64,000 nt of DNA from Pegoplata infirma (GCA_963921195.1 OY992536.1:285901530-285965529); one strand, 5' to 3'; shown: positions 11,985 through 23,784, counted from the stretch's first letter. The notes: generated from the sequence alone by a model not told the origin. Made by a program: numbers and translations.

Positions 11985-12100
11985 AGGGGAAAAATAAAAT
12001 GTCCCCTCAAACCGAATTTGAAAGAAAAAAAAAGAAACAAGCGAAAAAGAAAAGAAAGGAAAAAAAGAAAGACAAAAGAAGGGATAGAAGAGTTCTAGGA
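11985..12100. repeat. Purine-rich simple sequence
   Basis: About 115 bases almost without pyrimidines on the plus strand (GAAAAAGAAAAGAAAGGA-like). Confidence 0.8.
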
Positions 12101-12815
12101 GTTTAATAGGAAAAATCTGAGACTTTTTCTAAAGGAAACCGTTTAAATTTTTAGGAAAAATTTTTAAATTTTTGTATAGGCAAAATTTGAAAATTTCTCT
12201 ATAGAAAAAATCTGAAAACTTTTCCATTGAAAAAACTCTGAGAAGGAATGGGATACAAAATTTGCGAATTTTTCTATAGGAAAAATTTCAGAATTTTTGT
12301 ATCGAAAAAATTTGAAACTTTTCTGTAGAAAAATTTTGAAAATTTTCTATGAAAAAAAATTGAGAATTTTTCTATTAGAATAATTGAGATTTTTTCTATA
12401 GGAAAAGTCTGAGAATTTTTCTATAGGAAAAATTTGAGAATTTTTGTATAGGAAAAATGTGAGAACTTTTTTATTGGAAAATTTTTTAAATTTTTCTATA
12501 CGAAAAATTTGAAAAATTTGAGAATTTTTTTCCACGAAAAATTTAAGAATTTATCTATAGAAAAAATTGTAGAATTTTTTTTATAGGTAAAGTTTGAGAA
12601 TTTTTCTATAGGAAAAATTTAAGAATTCCTTTTTAGGAAACATTTGAGAATTTTTCTATAGGAACAATTTGAGAATTTTTCTATGGAAAAATTTGAGAAG
12701 CTTTCTATAGTGAGTCTATAGGAAATCTGAGAATTTCTATGTAGGAAAAATCTGAGAAACTTTCTATAAAAAAAACTGAGAATTTTTTTATAGGAATCTG
12801 GAAGCAGAGGTATAA
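12101..12815 (+). repeat. Degenerate ~26-bp minisatellite (TATAGGAAAAATTTGAGAAT)
   Basis: About 25 imperfect units of TATAGGAAAAATTTGAGAATTTTTC type. A related, longer unit with CTCAGAATCTGAGA recurs at 23176-23400 and 23785-24340, so the family is dispersed. Open frames inside it are repeat artefacts. Confidence 0.85.
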
Positions 12816-12897
12816 AACGGAAATACAATCTGAAATTTTTTTTGTTTTAAAATTGTTTCTTTGTGTATACGGCCTTCAGGCGGGCTACAAGCTCCAT

Positions 12898-13633
12898 ACA
12901 CTTAGAAAAAAAAATTAACTAAAAAATGGAAAAATTAACTAAATTTAAGGAAAATTGATAATGATTTACCTTCATTGCCATGTTTTCCTTCTTTTAAATT
13001 CATATTTTTCTTAAAAACAAGGAAAGAAAATGTCATAGTTTTTGATCCAAAATTTGTGTCCGTTTCGCTCTACCTTGCTTAGTTTTTGAGATACGTGATT
13101 TTAGAAGACCACTGGGGTTTTGAGAATTAAAAAACTCGATAACTTCAAAAATATTACTCGGAGAGCTTTTGGTTATTTTGCGGTCGTGTTTGACGTGTTG
13201 AGGGCTACAAAAATGCTTTTGGACTTTTTGTTGTGTCGGCAATATTTACCGAGATATGAGCATTTTAAAATTTTCAGCAATGCTAACTTTTTTGGATACT
13301 ATGGAGAGCCCGAGAACCAAAAATGGCCTTCATTTTGCTCTATCTGGCTTAGTTTCCAAGATAGCGCCATTTTAAGTTTTCTTAAAAAAAAAAATTACAA
13401 TTTATTTTTGCTAATATTAGCAAAAAAAGCTTGTAAAAATTTGGTCAACTCAATTTTAAATTTAAAAAAAAAATTTGTTAAAATTTTGTTTAAAATTGCA
13501 AATGAGCTAAATAAATTTACAAGATATTTTTGCTAACATGCTAATCTTAACTAAAAATTTGCTAAAGGTTAGGTTAATAGCATTAGCAAAAAAAAAAATA
13601 GTAAATCTACTAATGTATTATTTAGAGTGTAGT
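12898..13633 (+). mobile_element. TA-flanked inverted-terminus element with 'TTGATCCAAAATTTG' core
   Basis: The ends read CACTTAGAAAAAA and TATTTAGAGTG next to TA. The interior carries 'TTGATCCAAAATTTGTG', 'TCTACCTTGCTTAGTTTTTG', 'GGCAATATTTACCGAGATAT' and 'AGCATTAGCAAAAA', which recur at 34300-36000 and 61020-61330. It is non-autonomous; the open frame 13120-13536 has no recognisable domain. Confidence 0.55.
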
Positions 13634-13634
13634 T

Positions 13635-14400
13635 ATTATCAAACAAGTATTTTTTGCAAAAAATGCTGTTTAGGAAATTTACCAAGCTTTAATTTAACCT
13701 TAATTGCGTTCTGATTGAGTAAATATTAAATATGCTACGAGGGTCGAAATGGAAGTTGAAATTATTAGAAAATTTCTTAAAAATATTTTTAGGTCAATTT
13801 TTTTCAATCTCAAACATTGAAAATTTAAAAAATAGTCCAATAATTTATATTCCTTTATCAAATAATTTTCAGTGACCCAAACAAAAATAAAAATTTTTAA
13901 AATACATTAGAAAAAATCTGAATTTTTTGACCTCCAATTCTTTTGACCACTAATTTTTTGTAAACAACGGAAATGTTCACTTATTTTCATATCTCATTAA
14001 TTTACACTTAGGTGTTCTTAAATTATAAAATATAAAATCTATTCTTTGTTTACCAAAAATTGGCCGGTCAAAAAATTCGGATTTCTTCTACTGTATCTTA
14101 GAAATTTTGATTTTTGTTTGGGTCGCTGTAAAAATTATTTGATAAATGAATATAAATTATTGGACTAGTGTTAAAATTTTTAATGTTTGAGCTTGAGCTT
14201 GAAAAAAATTGTCCAAAAATATTTTTAAGAAATTTTCTAAAAAAGGTCTTTCAATAATTTCTATTATTATTATTATTTATTAAATTCGACCCTCGTAGCA
14301 CACTTAATATTAACACAATCTGGACGCCATTAAGCTTAAATTAAAGCTTAATTTTTCAAGCTGCACAGGACTTTTTACAAAAATACTTGTTTAATACTAA
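13635..14400. mobile_element. Inverted-repeat element around GCTACGAGGGTCGAA
   Basis: Left arm 13635 to about 13960 and right arm about 14060-14400 are inverted copies (CAAACAAGTATTTTT / AAAAATACTTGTTT; GCTACGAGGGTCGAA / TTCGACCCTCGTAGC; CCCAAACAAAAATAAAAATT / AATTTTGATTTTTGTTTGGG). The arms are moderately diverged. Total ~765 bp with a short AT-rich loop. No reading frame. Confidence 0.75.
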
Positions 14401-14495
14401 TTAGGTTATTTTGGTTAACATTGTCTTCAATGGATTGCCAACTAAAACCTATTACACGAAATAAGCTGCGAGCCACCGTACTTAGGGAAAAAGTA

Positions 14496-15207
14496 CACTC
14501 AAAAAAAATAAACTGGTAAAACGCCTGGTAAAATGCCTTGTAATCCCGTTCTACCAATATTTATCAATTTTCCTTGTTTTTTAACAAAAAATCTTATACT
14601 TTGCTCAAACGAGAACTGCAGTTTTGTTGGTAATTTTACAAGTTTATTTTCGTAATTGTATTCTACCATTTTGAAAGGTTATTTTACAAAAAAAACTGTA
14701 ATTTTACAACAAAGTTTTTATTACGAGCATTCTAGTTGAATTACAAAAAAAAACTGTTATTTTACAAAAATTATGTAATACGAGAATTTTTTAATTTTTT
14801 CTTTTTTTTAAATATTTAAAAAAAGTTGACAAAATTTTGAAAATTTTTTTACGAGGATTCTAGTTAACAGTTATTTTACAAAAATGATTTTATTACGAGG
14901 ATTTATGTTGTTTAACAAAAAAATTTTTTTTTTTTTGTAAATTTACCATTTTGGCTTGTAAATTACCATTTTGGTTTGTAAATTTACCATTTTTTTGAAC
15001 ATATTTACCATTTTATTTTATTTTTTCGGTTTTAAAACAACATTTTTACTAATAAAATTGGTTATTTTACCAATTTTTGGCGCATTCAAAATTACGAGGA
15101 AATCCTCGTAATTTTGCGAGAATTTTACCTACCTCCTATTTTACGAGAATAGCCTCGTATAATCACGAGATTTTTTGGTAACTTTACAAGTTTTTTTTTT
15201 TTGAGTG
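14496..15207 (+). mobile_element. TA-flanked CACTCAAAA element (712 bp)
   Basis: Starts CACTCAAAAAAAATAAACTG and ends TTTTTTTTTGAGTG, flanked by TA on each side (14494-14495, 15208-15209). Its interior (ACGAGGATTCTAGTTAA, TTACCATTTTGG, GGAAATCCTCGTAATTTT) is shared with 37986-39229. It sits beside or within a second family member that continues to 15661. Confidence 0.7.
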
Positions 15208-15661
15208 TAGGGAAAGTCTCGTAATCCCATTTTACCAATATTTGACAGATTTCTTTGTTTTTTAACAAAAAATTTTCGATAGAAATTTAAATACTTTTTT
15301 TGTAATGTTACATTTTTTTTGTAATTTTACAAATTTCCAACTTTTTTTACAAAAAAAATCTAGTAAATTAACGAGAATTCATTGTAAGTTTTATTTTGCC
15401 AAAAAGTTGTAAATTTACAGTTTTATTTGTAAAAAGATTGTAAAATTACAAAAAAGCTCGTAATTTTTACTAGGAATTCTTGTAAAATAGTTTTATAGGA
15501 GGTAGCAAGTTTAATCGCGTCAAAAAATGTTTAAATTTACAATGTTATTGGTAAAAAGCTTGTAAAATTACAAAATTATTGGTAAAAAGCTTGTAAAATT
15601 ACAGAAATTCTTTCCAAATAGGAGGTAGCAAAAAAAAAGTTACAAGTTTTTTTTTTGAGTG
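15208..15661 (+). mobile_element. Partial TA-flanked element of the same family
   Basis: Resumes with 'GGGAAAGTCTCGTAATCCC' and ends TTTTTTTTTTGAGTG next to TA (15662-15663). It contains 'ATTGGTAAAAAGCTTGTAAA' and 'AATAGGAGGTAGCAAAAAAA', also at 46562-46716 and, inverted, at 3749-4232. Its left terminus is not visible; it may have been replaced by or joined to the neighbouring 712-bp copy. Confidence 0.55.
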
Positions 15662-15663
15662 TA

Positions 15664-17097
15664 TGAAAGTTGGGTTCATATCATTCTTATAATATTTTTA
15701 AAGTTGTTACAAATACTACGAATAAACCTATTTACTAAATCTGTAGCATAGGGTGCTTTAAGAACAACAACACAAACAAATAGTTAATTTGTAAATCATA
15801 ATAATTGTAATTTACGTTAAAGAAAATATGCACGCAATTTTAGCATTTTGCTCGTTAAGATGTTTGTAGGAAAAACCAAAACAGGTCAGAGACGAAATAA
15901 ACCAACAAAAACTTGATAAGTTAACGAAAATATTTGAAGAATTATCAAAACTGCAACAAAAACACCAGCAATCAACTATAAAAACTAGCAACGCCTATTA
16001 ACAGCTAACAAAAACTTAGCCAATCAGCAAACAGGCCATATTTAAAAATGGGTGGAGTTGAATAAAATTTAAGAGTAGCGTGGCACAAACAATTAACTGC
16101 CACCACCATTTGTATTTGTAGCAAAGAGAGACAGAAAGAGAAGGCATCCTCTTATACAGTAAGCTTAATAAGTGTGAGTGTGTTGGCCACACACACACAT
16201 TTTAAATGATGATGGTATCATGTCCACAATTGATGTTTAGCTGTCCATCATGAAATGAAAGTAAGAAAGAGTGTATTTTCTTTATGAATTCCCGCTAATA
16301 AGAGTGAATGAAAGAAATGATTGTGGAAATTAAATTTTGTACTTAGTTTTGCTACTCACCGTTGAAGGGCGCTGTATGAAAGTTTTTTGTGTATTCTCTG
16401 GTAAAAGCATTTGAATCAAAAAAGGATACGTTTATTTGTTTTGAAATCCTTAACATTTATTTTGTTTATCTTGTTAGTCTTACATTTTAATGTCAACCTT
16501 TATTGACAGTTCTATGAATGAAGCGGCTTTTTTTTGTGAAGAATATACAAAAAAGCTTTTGTTTTTATATTATTTTCCCTCTTTAAGCTTTCAATTCTTT
16601 TAAATTTATTGTTGAACTTTTAAAGGCATTGATCTCTTTTTCGTATATTAAAAGAAGAAAAAAAAGTGTTTTATTTATTTGTTTCAGAGTTTGTTTTATG
16701 TTTTCTTTCTTATTTTGGCCTTAGGTGGTCTGTCATTTTGACACTTGATCTGTCAATAGTCCATTCAGGTGTTAAGAGTTATGTATGTGTATAAGAGATC
16801 ATGTTTTCTTGTGAAACGTTTGGCTTGAATGATTTTTTTGCATGATATTTTGAATTATAAAATTACATATTCGTAGTCTTATATAAAAGAGATCAACATT
16901 ATTTATATTCACTGGATGATCAAGTGATCGAGGTCATTCATAATTATTGAGTTTGTAAGTCATTATTATTTGTATATTTGGGTTGAAAAACATTGACTTT
17001 TTTGACAATTAAATTAATGGAATTTATATAACAGTTTTAAAAATTTAAAAACTATTTATAGTTGACATTAATAATTGACAATTTAACTTAATTTGTA
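15664..17097. other. Non-repetitive stretch
   Basis: Less AT-extreme than its surroundings, with a short (CA)n run (about 16186-16199) and a purine-rich 'GAGAGACAGAAAGAGAAGG' stretch. No gene, exon or element is recognised. The 60-residue minus-strand frame at 16016-16198 lacks a domain. This may be true host intergenic or intronic DNA. Confidence 0.4.
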
Positions 17098-18091
17098 CAC
17101 AGAAAAAATTTGAAACGAATTTCAATCAACAAAACCGCATATTCAATCAATTTCTCGATTGAAATTCCTCCAATTAAAAAAAATGTTATAACAATCATCA
17201 AATTGTAGGCGATTGATTGAAAATCAATCAATATTTTATTTATAGTCAATCAAAATAATGATTGATTTAACAAATGAATTGTAAGCTTATGACAAAATTA
17301 TAAAAAAAGTTAAACCCGATTATTTTGTATATTTGTTAAACAATCTATTTAAATAAATTAAAGCGAAAAAAATCTGGTATGCTGAAATTTGTAATTCGAC
17401 AGTTAAAGAAATAACAAAAATTTGTTGATCAATAGATTTAATTGAAATGCCTAGTCAATAATTGTTTGTGTGTAAGCTCGAATGAAAGTCTAAAATTTGT
17501 TATAAATTTTTTTAAAAAAAGCAACAAGTATGTGTTAACGACTTTAGAGCTGACTGTTAAATCCGGTAAAATTTTTAGGCCACCACTCCTAAACACACAC
17601 ACAAAAAATTATTGGCTAAAAATTTCAATTAAATCTATTGATCAACAAAATTTAAATGAGTCAATTATTGTTTTGATTAACATTTTTGTTATTTTCTTTA
17701 ACTATCAAATTACAAATTTTCAACATACCAGATTTTTTTTCGCTTTTATTTATTTGAATACATTAATTCAAAAATATACTTTTTACAACGGTTTTACTTT
17801 TTTTCATTGTCGGCAACATATTGGAAAGCAAAAATTACGAATTTCTTCATAATTTTTCCATAAGCGTGAAATTCATTTGTTAAATCAATAATTATTTTAA
17901 TTGACTTTAAATAAAAAACCAATAAAATTTTTGATCAAAATCGAAAAAATTATTAATTAAAATAAAAATCAATTAATCACCTACAATTTGATGATTGATA
18001 TAACAATTTTCTTTATCGGAGGAGTTTCAATTAAAAAATTAATTGAATCCGCGTTTTTGTTGATTGACTTTCGTTTTCAGTTCTTTCTGTG
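17098..18091. mobile_element. TA-flanked foldback element with CACAGAAA ends
   Basis: Starts CACAGAAAAAATTTGAAACG, ends TTCTTTCTGTG, with TA on both sides (17096-17097, 18092-18093). The arms are inverted (AACAATCATCAAATTGTAGG near 17189 versus its inverse near 17980) with subterminal CAATTAAAAAAT words. Related copies: 40130-41055 and a fragment at 26497. The 136-residue open frame at 17442-17852 is AT-driven and domain-free. Confidence 0.7.
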
Positions 18092-18165
18092 TAACAGTTT
18101 TACAAATTCAAAAACTATTTATAATTTTAAATTACCCGGTGAAAAATGAGCATATATGGATACTA

Positions 18166-18977
18166 CACTCAAAAAATTATGTCATTAACTGTTTGTAGTT
18201 TATTTAAAAAGTTTTCCGTTTAGTCGTTTTTAAAAGCAAAAACATTTGTTTGATGTTCAGTTTTTATTAATGACTTCTTCTGTCCTTTGTTTCAAAAATA
18301 ACACATTAAAAAATAAAGACTTTCATTAACATTTAATCTTTAAAGTCATTTATTTTTGTTCTGTAAGTAAAAACTACTGATTATTCTTTAAATTTTTAAT
18401 GATTTGAGTAAGTCATTTTTTTTAAATTGTTGGTATTTTTTAATGAAATATCATTAGTTTTTACCTACACAAGTCAGTAAATTTTTTGTAGAAAAAAAAA
18501 TCAAAAAATTATTTATGGAAATATAAAAACATGTTTGTATCAAGTGACTTTGGCACGATGGGTAGAGTGTCTGGCCAGAATGTAGTTGGTTGCGGGATCG
18601 ATTCCCCAAAATTTTATTAAAAATTTTTAAAAAAATATTTCAATTGAAAATTGTATAAAATAACCTACGAAATCATTAATTTTTAATGTTTTCGTAGGTT
18701 ATTTTTTTGGAATTTGTTGGTAAAAATAACAGAACTATCATTAATTTTTAATGTTTTCGTAGGTTATTTTTTTCGAATATGTTAGTAAAAAAGAGTGAAA
18801 AAACCGTAATTTTTTAATGTTTAATGTTATTTATTTTAGAAAATTTTGTCAACAGTAAAAACTAAATGTTGCTGTTTGTTAAAATAAATGAATAATTACT
18901 GGGATGGTTTTCAATTGTTTATTCACTTGTTTTAAGTGTGTTTTTCTTTTGTTTTTGCCTACAAAATATTTTGAGTG
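18166..18977 (+). mobile_element. 812-bp TA-flanked MITE, copy A
   Basis: Starts CACTCAAAAAATTATGTC and ends CAAAATATTTTGAGTG, with TA duplicated at 18164-18165 and 18978-18979. The empty site survives in the opposite arm of the palindrome that it entered (CCACCCTAATGG at 21034-21045). Copy B (29673-31550 minus its nested insert) is also 812 bp; copy C is at 39250-43598. The interior has two TTTTTAATGTTTTCGTAGGT repeats and a conserved tRNA-like module (~18545-18605). Confidence 0.9.
18545..18606 (+). other. tRNA-like module inside MITE copy A
   Basis: 'TGGCACGATGGGTAGAGTG' followed ~20 bases later by 'GGATCGATTCC'. The second matches the Pol III box B pattern GGTTCGANNCC at 10 of 11 positions, and the first resembles a box A. 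A complete cloverleaf cannot be folded by eye, so it is not called a tRNA gene. The module is the most constant block among the three copies. Confidence 0.4.
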
Positions 18978-18979
18978 TA

Positions 18980-21040
18980 GGGTGGCAGCTATTTTGCAAA
19001 ACTTCGAATTTGAAGGAGTGCACCCCTAATTTTTATTACATTTGGTCTAAAAATGCTATGCTAAAAATTTCAGCCAAATCGGACAACGTTAACACGAGGC
19101 TCATCGAGGTCAAAGGTCAAATATCAAAAAATAGCCATATTTTGATGAAAATCATTAAATAAATGGTGTTGTTTTTTGAATATATTGTTAAAAAGTGTTA
19201 CACGAGTTGTTTTTAGTATAAGAAGATAAATTAAAAATTTTTAGGTTTTAAAAAATTAACCCTTGTAAGTCTTTCGGGGTCAAAATGACCCAATTTTCAC
19301 AAAATGACCCCTAAAACACGAAAATCAGCCCCAATTTTCTAAATTTATTGAAATAAACCAATGTAAACCCATATTTATATTCTATTCTATCATAAATACT
19401 CAGATATAAAATACTGTCTTTCTAGGATGTCATTCACCCGTTTCACGGTAAGGCCAAAAATATGCATTTTATTTGGCGTGGTTCTCAAAACTGATATTTT
19501 GGTTTTTTCAAAATTTTCTTAAACAAAGTTAGGAAAAATGCTGAAAAAACCACAGAATCTTATAAAATATATGTTAAAATATAAAAAAAAAAATTTTGGG
19601 GGATATCCCTCGGATAGTTTGGCGGGGGCATCGATTTAAACTCAGCGGATTTCGAGGAAAATGCCTTTTTTACCCACAATTTATTCAATATAGAAAAAAT
19701 TTGGTAAATATTTTAAAATTTGACAAAGTCAGGGCCATAAATTATTAAAAACTATGTTAGACATTAACCCTAAACGTTTTAGGAAAATTAAATAATATTA
19801 ACCCGGTTTTTATTCGGGTCAAAGGTCAAATTTAGGGATATTTGGATTTTTTTGGAAAAAGGCATCTAAATATGAAATGTTTATTGCGATTATTTATAAA
19901 ACTTGGTATAATTATTGTAAGAGCTCAGAAAAATAATTATTTAATTTTTTTTAAATTAACCCATAAATGAACATGGGGTCAAAATGGACCGAAAGAAAAT
20001 ATAAAAATCTATATAAAGAAATTTTAATGTGCTGGGCCATTTTGACCCCATGTTCATTTATGGGTTAATTTAAAAAAAATTAAATAATTATTTTTCTAAG
20101 CTCTTACAATAATTATACCAAGTTTTATAAAAAATCGCAATAAACATTTCATATTTAGATGCATTTTTCCAAAAAAAATCCAAATATCCCTAAATTTGAC
20201 TTTTGACCCGAATAAAAACCGGGTTAATATTATTAAATTTTCCTAAAACGTTTAGGGTTAACATAGTTTGTAATAATTTATGGCCCTGACTTTGTCAAAT
20301 TTTAAAATATTTACCAAATTTTTTCCATATTGAATAAATTGTGGGCAAAAAAGGCATTTTCCTCGAAATCCGCTGAGTTTAAATCGATGCCCCCGCTAAA
20401 CTATTCGAGGGATATCCCTCAAAAATTTTTTTTTTTATATTTTAACATATATTTTATAAGATTCTGTGGTTTTTTCAGCATTTTTCATAACTTTGTTTAA
20501 GAAAATTTTGAAAAAACCAAAATATCAGTTTTGAGAACCACGCCAAATAAAATGCATATTTTTGGCCTTACCGTGAAACGGGTGAATGACATCCTAGAAA
20601 GACAGTATTTCATATCTGAGTATTTATGATAGAATAGAATATAAATATGGGTTTACATTGGTTTATTTCAATAAATTTAGAAAATTGGGGCTGATTTTCG
20701 TGTTTTAGGGGTAATTTTGTGAAAATTGGGTCATTTTGACCCCGAAAGACTTACAAGGGTTAATTTTTTAAAACCCAAAAATTTTTAATTTATCTTCTTA
20801 TACTAAAAACAACTCGTGTACCACTTTTTAACAATATATTCAAAAAACATTACCATTTATTTAATGATTTTCATCAAAATATAGCTATTTTTTGACATTT
20901 GACCTTTGACCTCGATGAGCCTCGTGTTAACGTTGTCCGATTTGGCTGAAATTTTTAGCATAGCATTTTTAGACCAAATGTAATACAAATTAGGGGTGCA
21001 CTCCTTCAAATTCAAAGTTTTGCAAAATAGCTGCCACCCT
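18980..21040. mobile_element. Near-perfect ~2-kb palindrome (foldback)
   Basis: From GGGTGGCAGCTATTTTGC (18980) to its inverse GCAAAATAGCTGCCACCC (21040), the two ~1-kb arms match almost base for base. They include 'GGGGTCAAAATGACCC', 'TTACAAGGGTTAA'-type and 'CGAGGGATATCCCTC' blocks and meet at a ~40-bp spacer near 19990-20030. The left arm is separated from its outermost ~20 bp (ATATATGGATAC) by MITE copy A. Minus-strand frames at 20857-21178 mirror plus-strand frames at 18938-19162 and are not genes. Confidence 0.9.
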
Positions 21041-21051
21041 AATGGATACAT

Positions 21052-22665
21052 ATATGGGGGTTTTCGTGTCAACTGACACAAATTTGAAACCGATGTCTTC
21101 CGATCGGGATGAAATTTGCACCAAGGTTAATCCTATTGGATAGTAGTTCAGACACAATTTTTTAACGAGATCGGTCAAGAACTCTCTAAGTTAGCGGGGG
21201 TCGAAATTTGGCATTTTGGCTAAAGAGGTGTATATTCTCATCCATGTAACTTCTTACCTATTGTTTTTAGAAAAATATGTTCAAAATAGTTTAGATAGCT
21301 ATTTCTTCAGTCTTTTGAAAAAAAATTATAAAAAAAATAAAAAAAAAAATTCTTAAAAATCCAAAACTTTTTTGACTTTTTCCTCAAATTGGGCCCTTTT
21401 CGTTTTTTTTTTTTTTGATACAAAAGAAAGCTTAGGTGATTTCCTTTAAGAGCTTTGGGGTCGCTTAGTGGGATGCGAGTGGGATATCTATGAAAAAAAT
21501 ATTTTTTTAACTTTGGAACACAAAAAACGGTTCTTCAATTTGCATTATTAAGCGCGGGATAGCTAACCAGTTTTCGGTTTCTATCCGTGATACCCTCTAA
21601 TTTTCATAGGTTCGAAAAAAAAAGCACGAGCCAAAAAATGAGGGCGGTGGGGTGGGGCCGTATAACCCCATTATTTTTTAGTTACCAACATTTTGTCCGA
21701 ACATTATAACACCCTATATCCACTCCCTAAGGGGCTCCCATACATTATAAAAACATGTATTTTTAAAAACTAATAAAAAAAAAAATTTATGGGGACCCCC
21801 TTAAGAGTTGAAAATAAAGGGTAGGTATATTCTGAGAAAATGTTGGAGTTAAAAAAAATACTGGGGGTCGGTTATACATTTTACTTCTCTAGGGGCACCC
21901 TATGGACAGTTCGAGCGATAGGAGAAAATTTTATAAAAATGTCATTTTGTATGGAAGCCCATACAAAAATTAATGGAGGTCGGTCTCACATTGCACCCCA
22001 CCATGGGCAGTTCTAGGGCAGTTGTGGGGCTTTTTGAGGATTTTAACCTCATTAAGTCCAATTTTGACCCCGATGAGGAGCCATATTGCCCCACCCCACC
22101 GCCCTCATTTTTTGGCTCATGATTTCTTTTTCGAACCTATCAAAATTATAGGGTGTACCGGATCGAAATCGAAAACTGGTGAGCTATCCCACGCCTAAAA
22201 GTGCAAATTGAAGAACCGTTTTTTGTGTTCCAAATTTAAAAAAAAAAAATTTTCATAGATATCCCATTCGCTTCCCACTAAGCGACACCATAGCTCTTAA
22301 AGGAAATCACCTATATCTTTCTTTTGAATCAAAAAAAAAAAAGGGCCCAATTTGAGGAACAAGTCAAAAAAGTTTTTAATTTTTAAGGAAAATAATTAAA
22401 TTTTTTTTTTTATTTTTTTAATAATTTTTTTTCGAAAGACTGAAGCTATCTAAACTATTTGGGACACATTTTGTTAAAAACAATAGGTTAGAAGTAACCT
22501 GGATGAGAATAAACACCCTCTAACACAGAGAGTCCTTGACCGATCTCGTTGAAAAATTGTGTCTGAACTACTATCCAATAGGACTAACCTTGGTGCAAAT
22601 TTCATCCCAATCGGAATACATCGGTATCAAAAGTTGTGTCAGTTGACACGAAAACCCCCAAATAT
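21052..22665. mobile_element. Second foldback, GTGTCAACTGACAC-type arms
   Basis: The left arm 21052-21660 (ATGGGGGTTTTCGTGTCAAC ... GAGGGCGGTGGGGTGGGG) is inverted at 22087-22665 (CCCCACCCCACCGCCCTC ... GTGTCAGTTGACACGAAAAC). The arms are more diverged than in the preceding palindrome, and the ~425-bp loop (21661-22086) is not inverted. It directly abuts the first palindrome. No reading frame of note. Confidence 0.8.
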
Positions 22666-22676
22666 TAAACTTTATG

Positions 22677-22826
22677 AAATCGCTGACATCTTCATAAAAT
22701 TTTTCAAAATGTTCCCAATGAGATGTCAGCAGTGTCCACTACTATATAAAAATAAGTTTAAACAACTGCTGAAATGTCATTGGGGACATTTTGAAAAATT
22801 GTATGAAGATGTCAGCAATTTTATAA
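22677..22826. repeat. 150-bp hairpin
   Basis: Arms of about 55-60 bases (CGCTGACATCTTCATAAAAT ... CCCAATGAGATGTCAGCAG and the inverse CTGCTGAAATGTCATTGGGG ... GAAGATGTCAGCAATTTT) around a short AT-rich loop. Probably a tiny MITE or foldback remnant. Confidence 0.7.
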
Positions 22827-22859
22827 AGGGAGAGTCAGCAGTATGTCAGGAGTGATTTT

Positions 22860-23175
22860 TTTTTGCCGACTGGGAATCGGTTCAGCCCTTTTTGCGTGGT
22901 TATAGAACAGCCGATAAAATAAAAAGGTGCGTGGCATTTTACTCCCCATTGTCCGATCGCTATATTTTATGGCATATTTTGGTTGATACGCTCTGTGGTG
23001 AAAATTTCATGAAAATCGGTAGAGCCGTTTAAGTGTGATTGCCAAAAATACAGAAATAACCTTTAGTAAAATAAAAAGGAGCGTGGCATTTTACGCCCCT
23101 TTGTCCGATCGTCCTCTTAATTTTTCTATATTTCAGGCCTCGGTTAGTACTATATGTGGTTAAAATTTAATTTTC
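22860..23175 (+). mobile_element. Fragment of the 7.5-kb dispersed repeat
   Basis: It carries the 'AAAATCGG..AGCCGTTTAAG', 'ACAGAAATAACCTTTAG' and 'GGAGCGTGGCATTTTACGCC' modules seen at 7820-8500, with neither the CCCGG head nor the (TA)n tail. Confidence 0.7.
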
Positions 23176-23400
23176 TATAGGAGAAATGTTTCAGAGTCTG
23201 ACACTTTTTCTATAGGAGAAATGTCTCAGAATCTGAGAGTTTTTCTATAAGAAAAATGTTTCAGTATCTGAAAGTTTTTCTTTAGGACAAATTAATGTCT
23301 CAGAATCTGAGAATTTTTGTATAGGGAAAATGTTTTAAAATCTGATCCTTGTTTTAAAGGAAAAATATTTCAAAATCTTAGAACTTTTCTGAAGGCCTTT
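23176..23400 (+). repeat. Degenerate minisatellite (CTCAGAATCTGAGA units)
   Basis: About six units of TATAGGAGAAATGTCTCAG with AATCTGAGAGTTTTTC, a longer version of the 12.1-12.8 kb repeat. Confidence 0.75.
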
Positions 23401-23409
23401 GAATCAAAC

Positions 23410-23780
23410 ACTGTAAAATCAGGGAATCATCGAATCAGTCAGCACACAGTCAAGCTAATCTAGGTCCCTGGACATAGTGGGGTCACTGATAGGGACTGTT
23501 GTAGAGATTGTGAGGAAGTGGAGGAGGAGGAGTCAGTGAAGCACTTGCTATTTGAATGTCCGGGTGTGATGAGAAGCCGCCTTAAGCATTTGGGGAAAAG
23601 ATTTTTCGATAACCTAGATTTCCTAAACTGTGTCTCATTGACATCGCTAGCCGAATATCTTAGAAAATCGGGGTTGTTCAAAAAGTAAAAAAGTTTTTTG
23701 TATCAGAGGGATCACAATGGGCCTTATGGCCTCCGAGTGAATTCGCCAAATTGGCGGACGCCCATCCAACCCAACCATTT
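23410..23780 (+). pseudogene. 3' end of a non-LTR retrotransposon (RNase H end and Cys-rich tail)
   Basis: One frame reads SQHTVKLI, a stop where a Trp is expected, then VPGHSG (end of an RNase H domain). A short deletion follows, then a Cys/His tail (CCRDC, then EEEESVKHLLFEC) and a C-terminal SLAEYLRKSGLF ending at the TAA at 23688. The next bases (ATCACAATGGGCC, TGGCCTCCGAGTG, GGCGGACGCCCATCC) resemble the 3' UTR of fly I/LOA/R1-like elements. The rest of the element is absent, so it is 5'-truncated and dead. It is distinct from the 4.6-5.8 kb remnant. Confidence 0.8.
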
Positions 23781-23784
23781 TTCG

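Noticed and set aside
12347..12828. Minus-strand open frames rich in Phe/Lys/Asn
   Set aside because: They are translations of the ~26-bp GAGAATTTTTCTATAGGAAA-type minisatellite.
18545..18606. Functional tRNA gene
   Set aside because: Box-B-like and box-A-like words exist, but anticodon and acceptor stems cannot be paired by eye.
18938..21178. Matching open frames on opposite strands (74 codons at 18938-19162 and 20857-21081)
   Set aside because: They are the same palindrome arm read twice; no domain.
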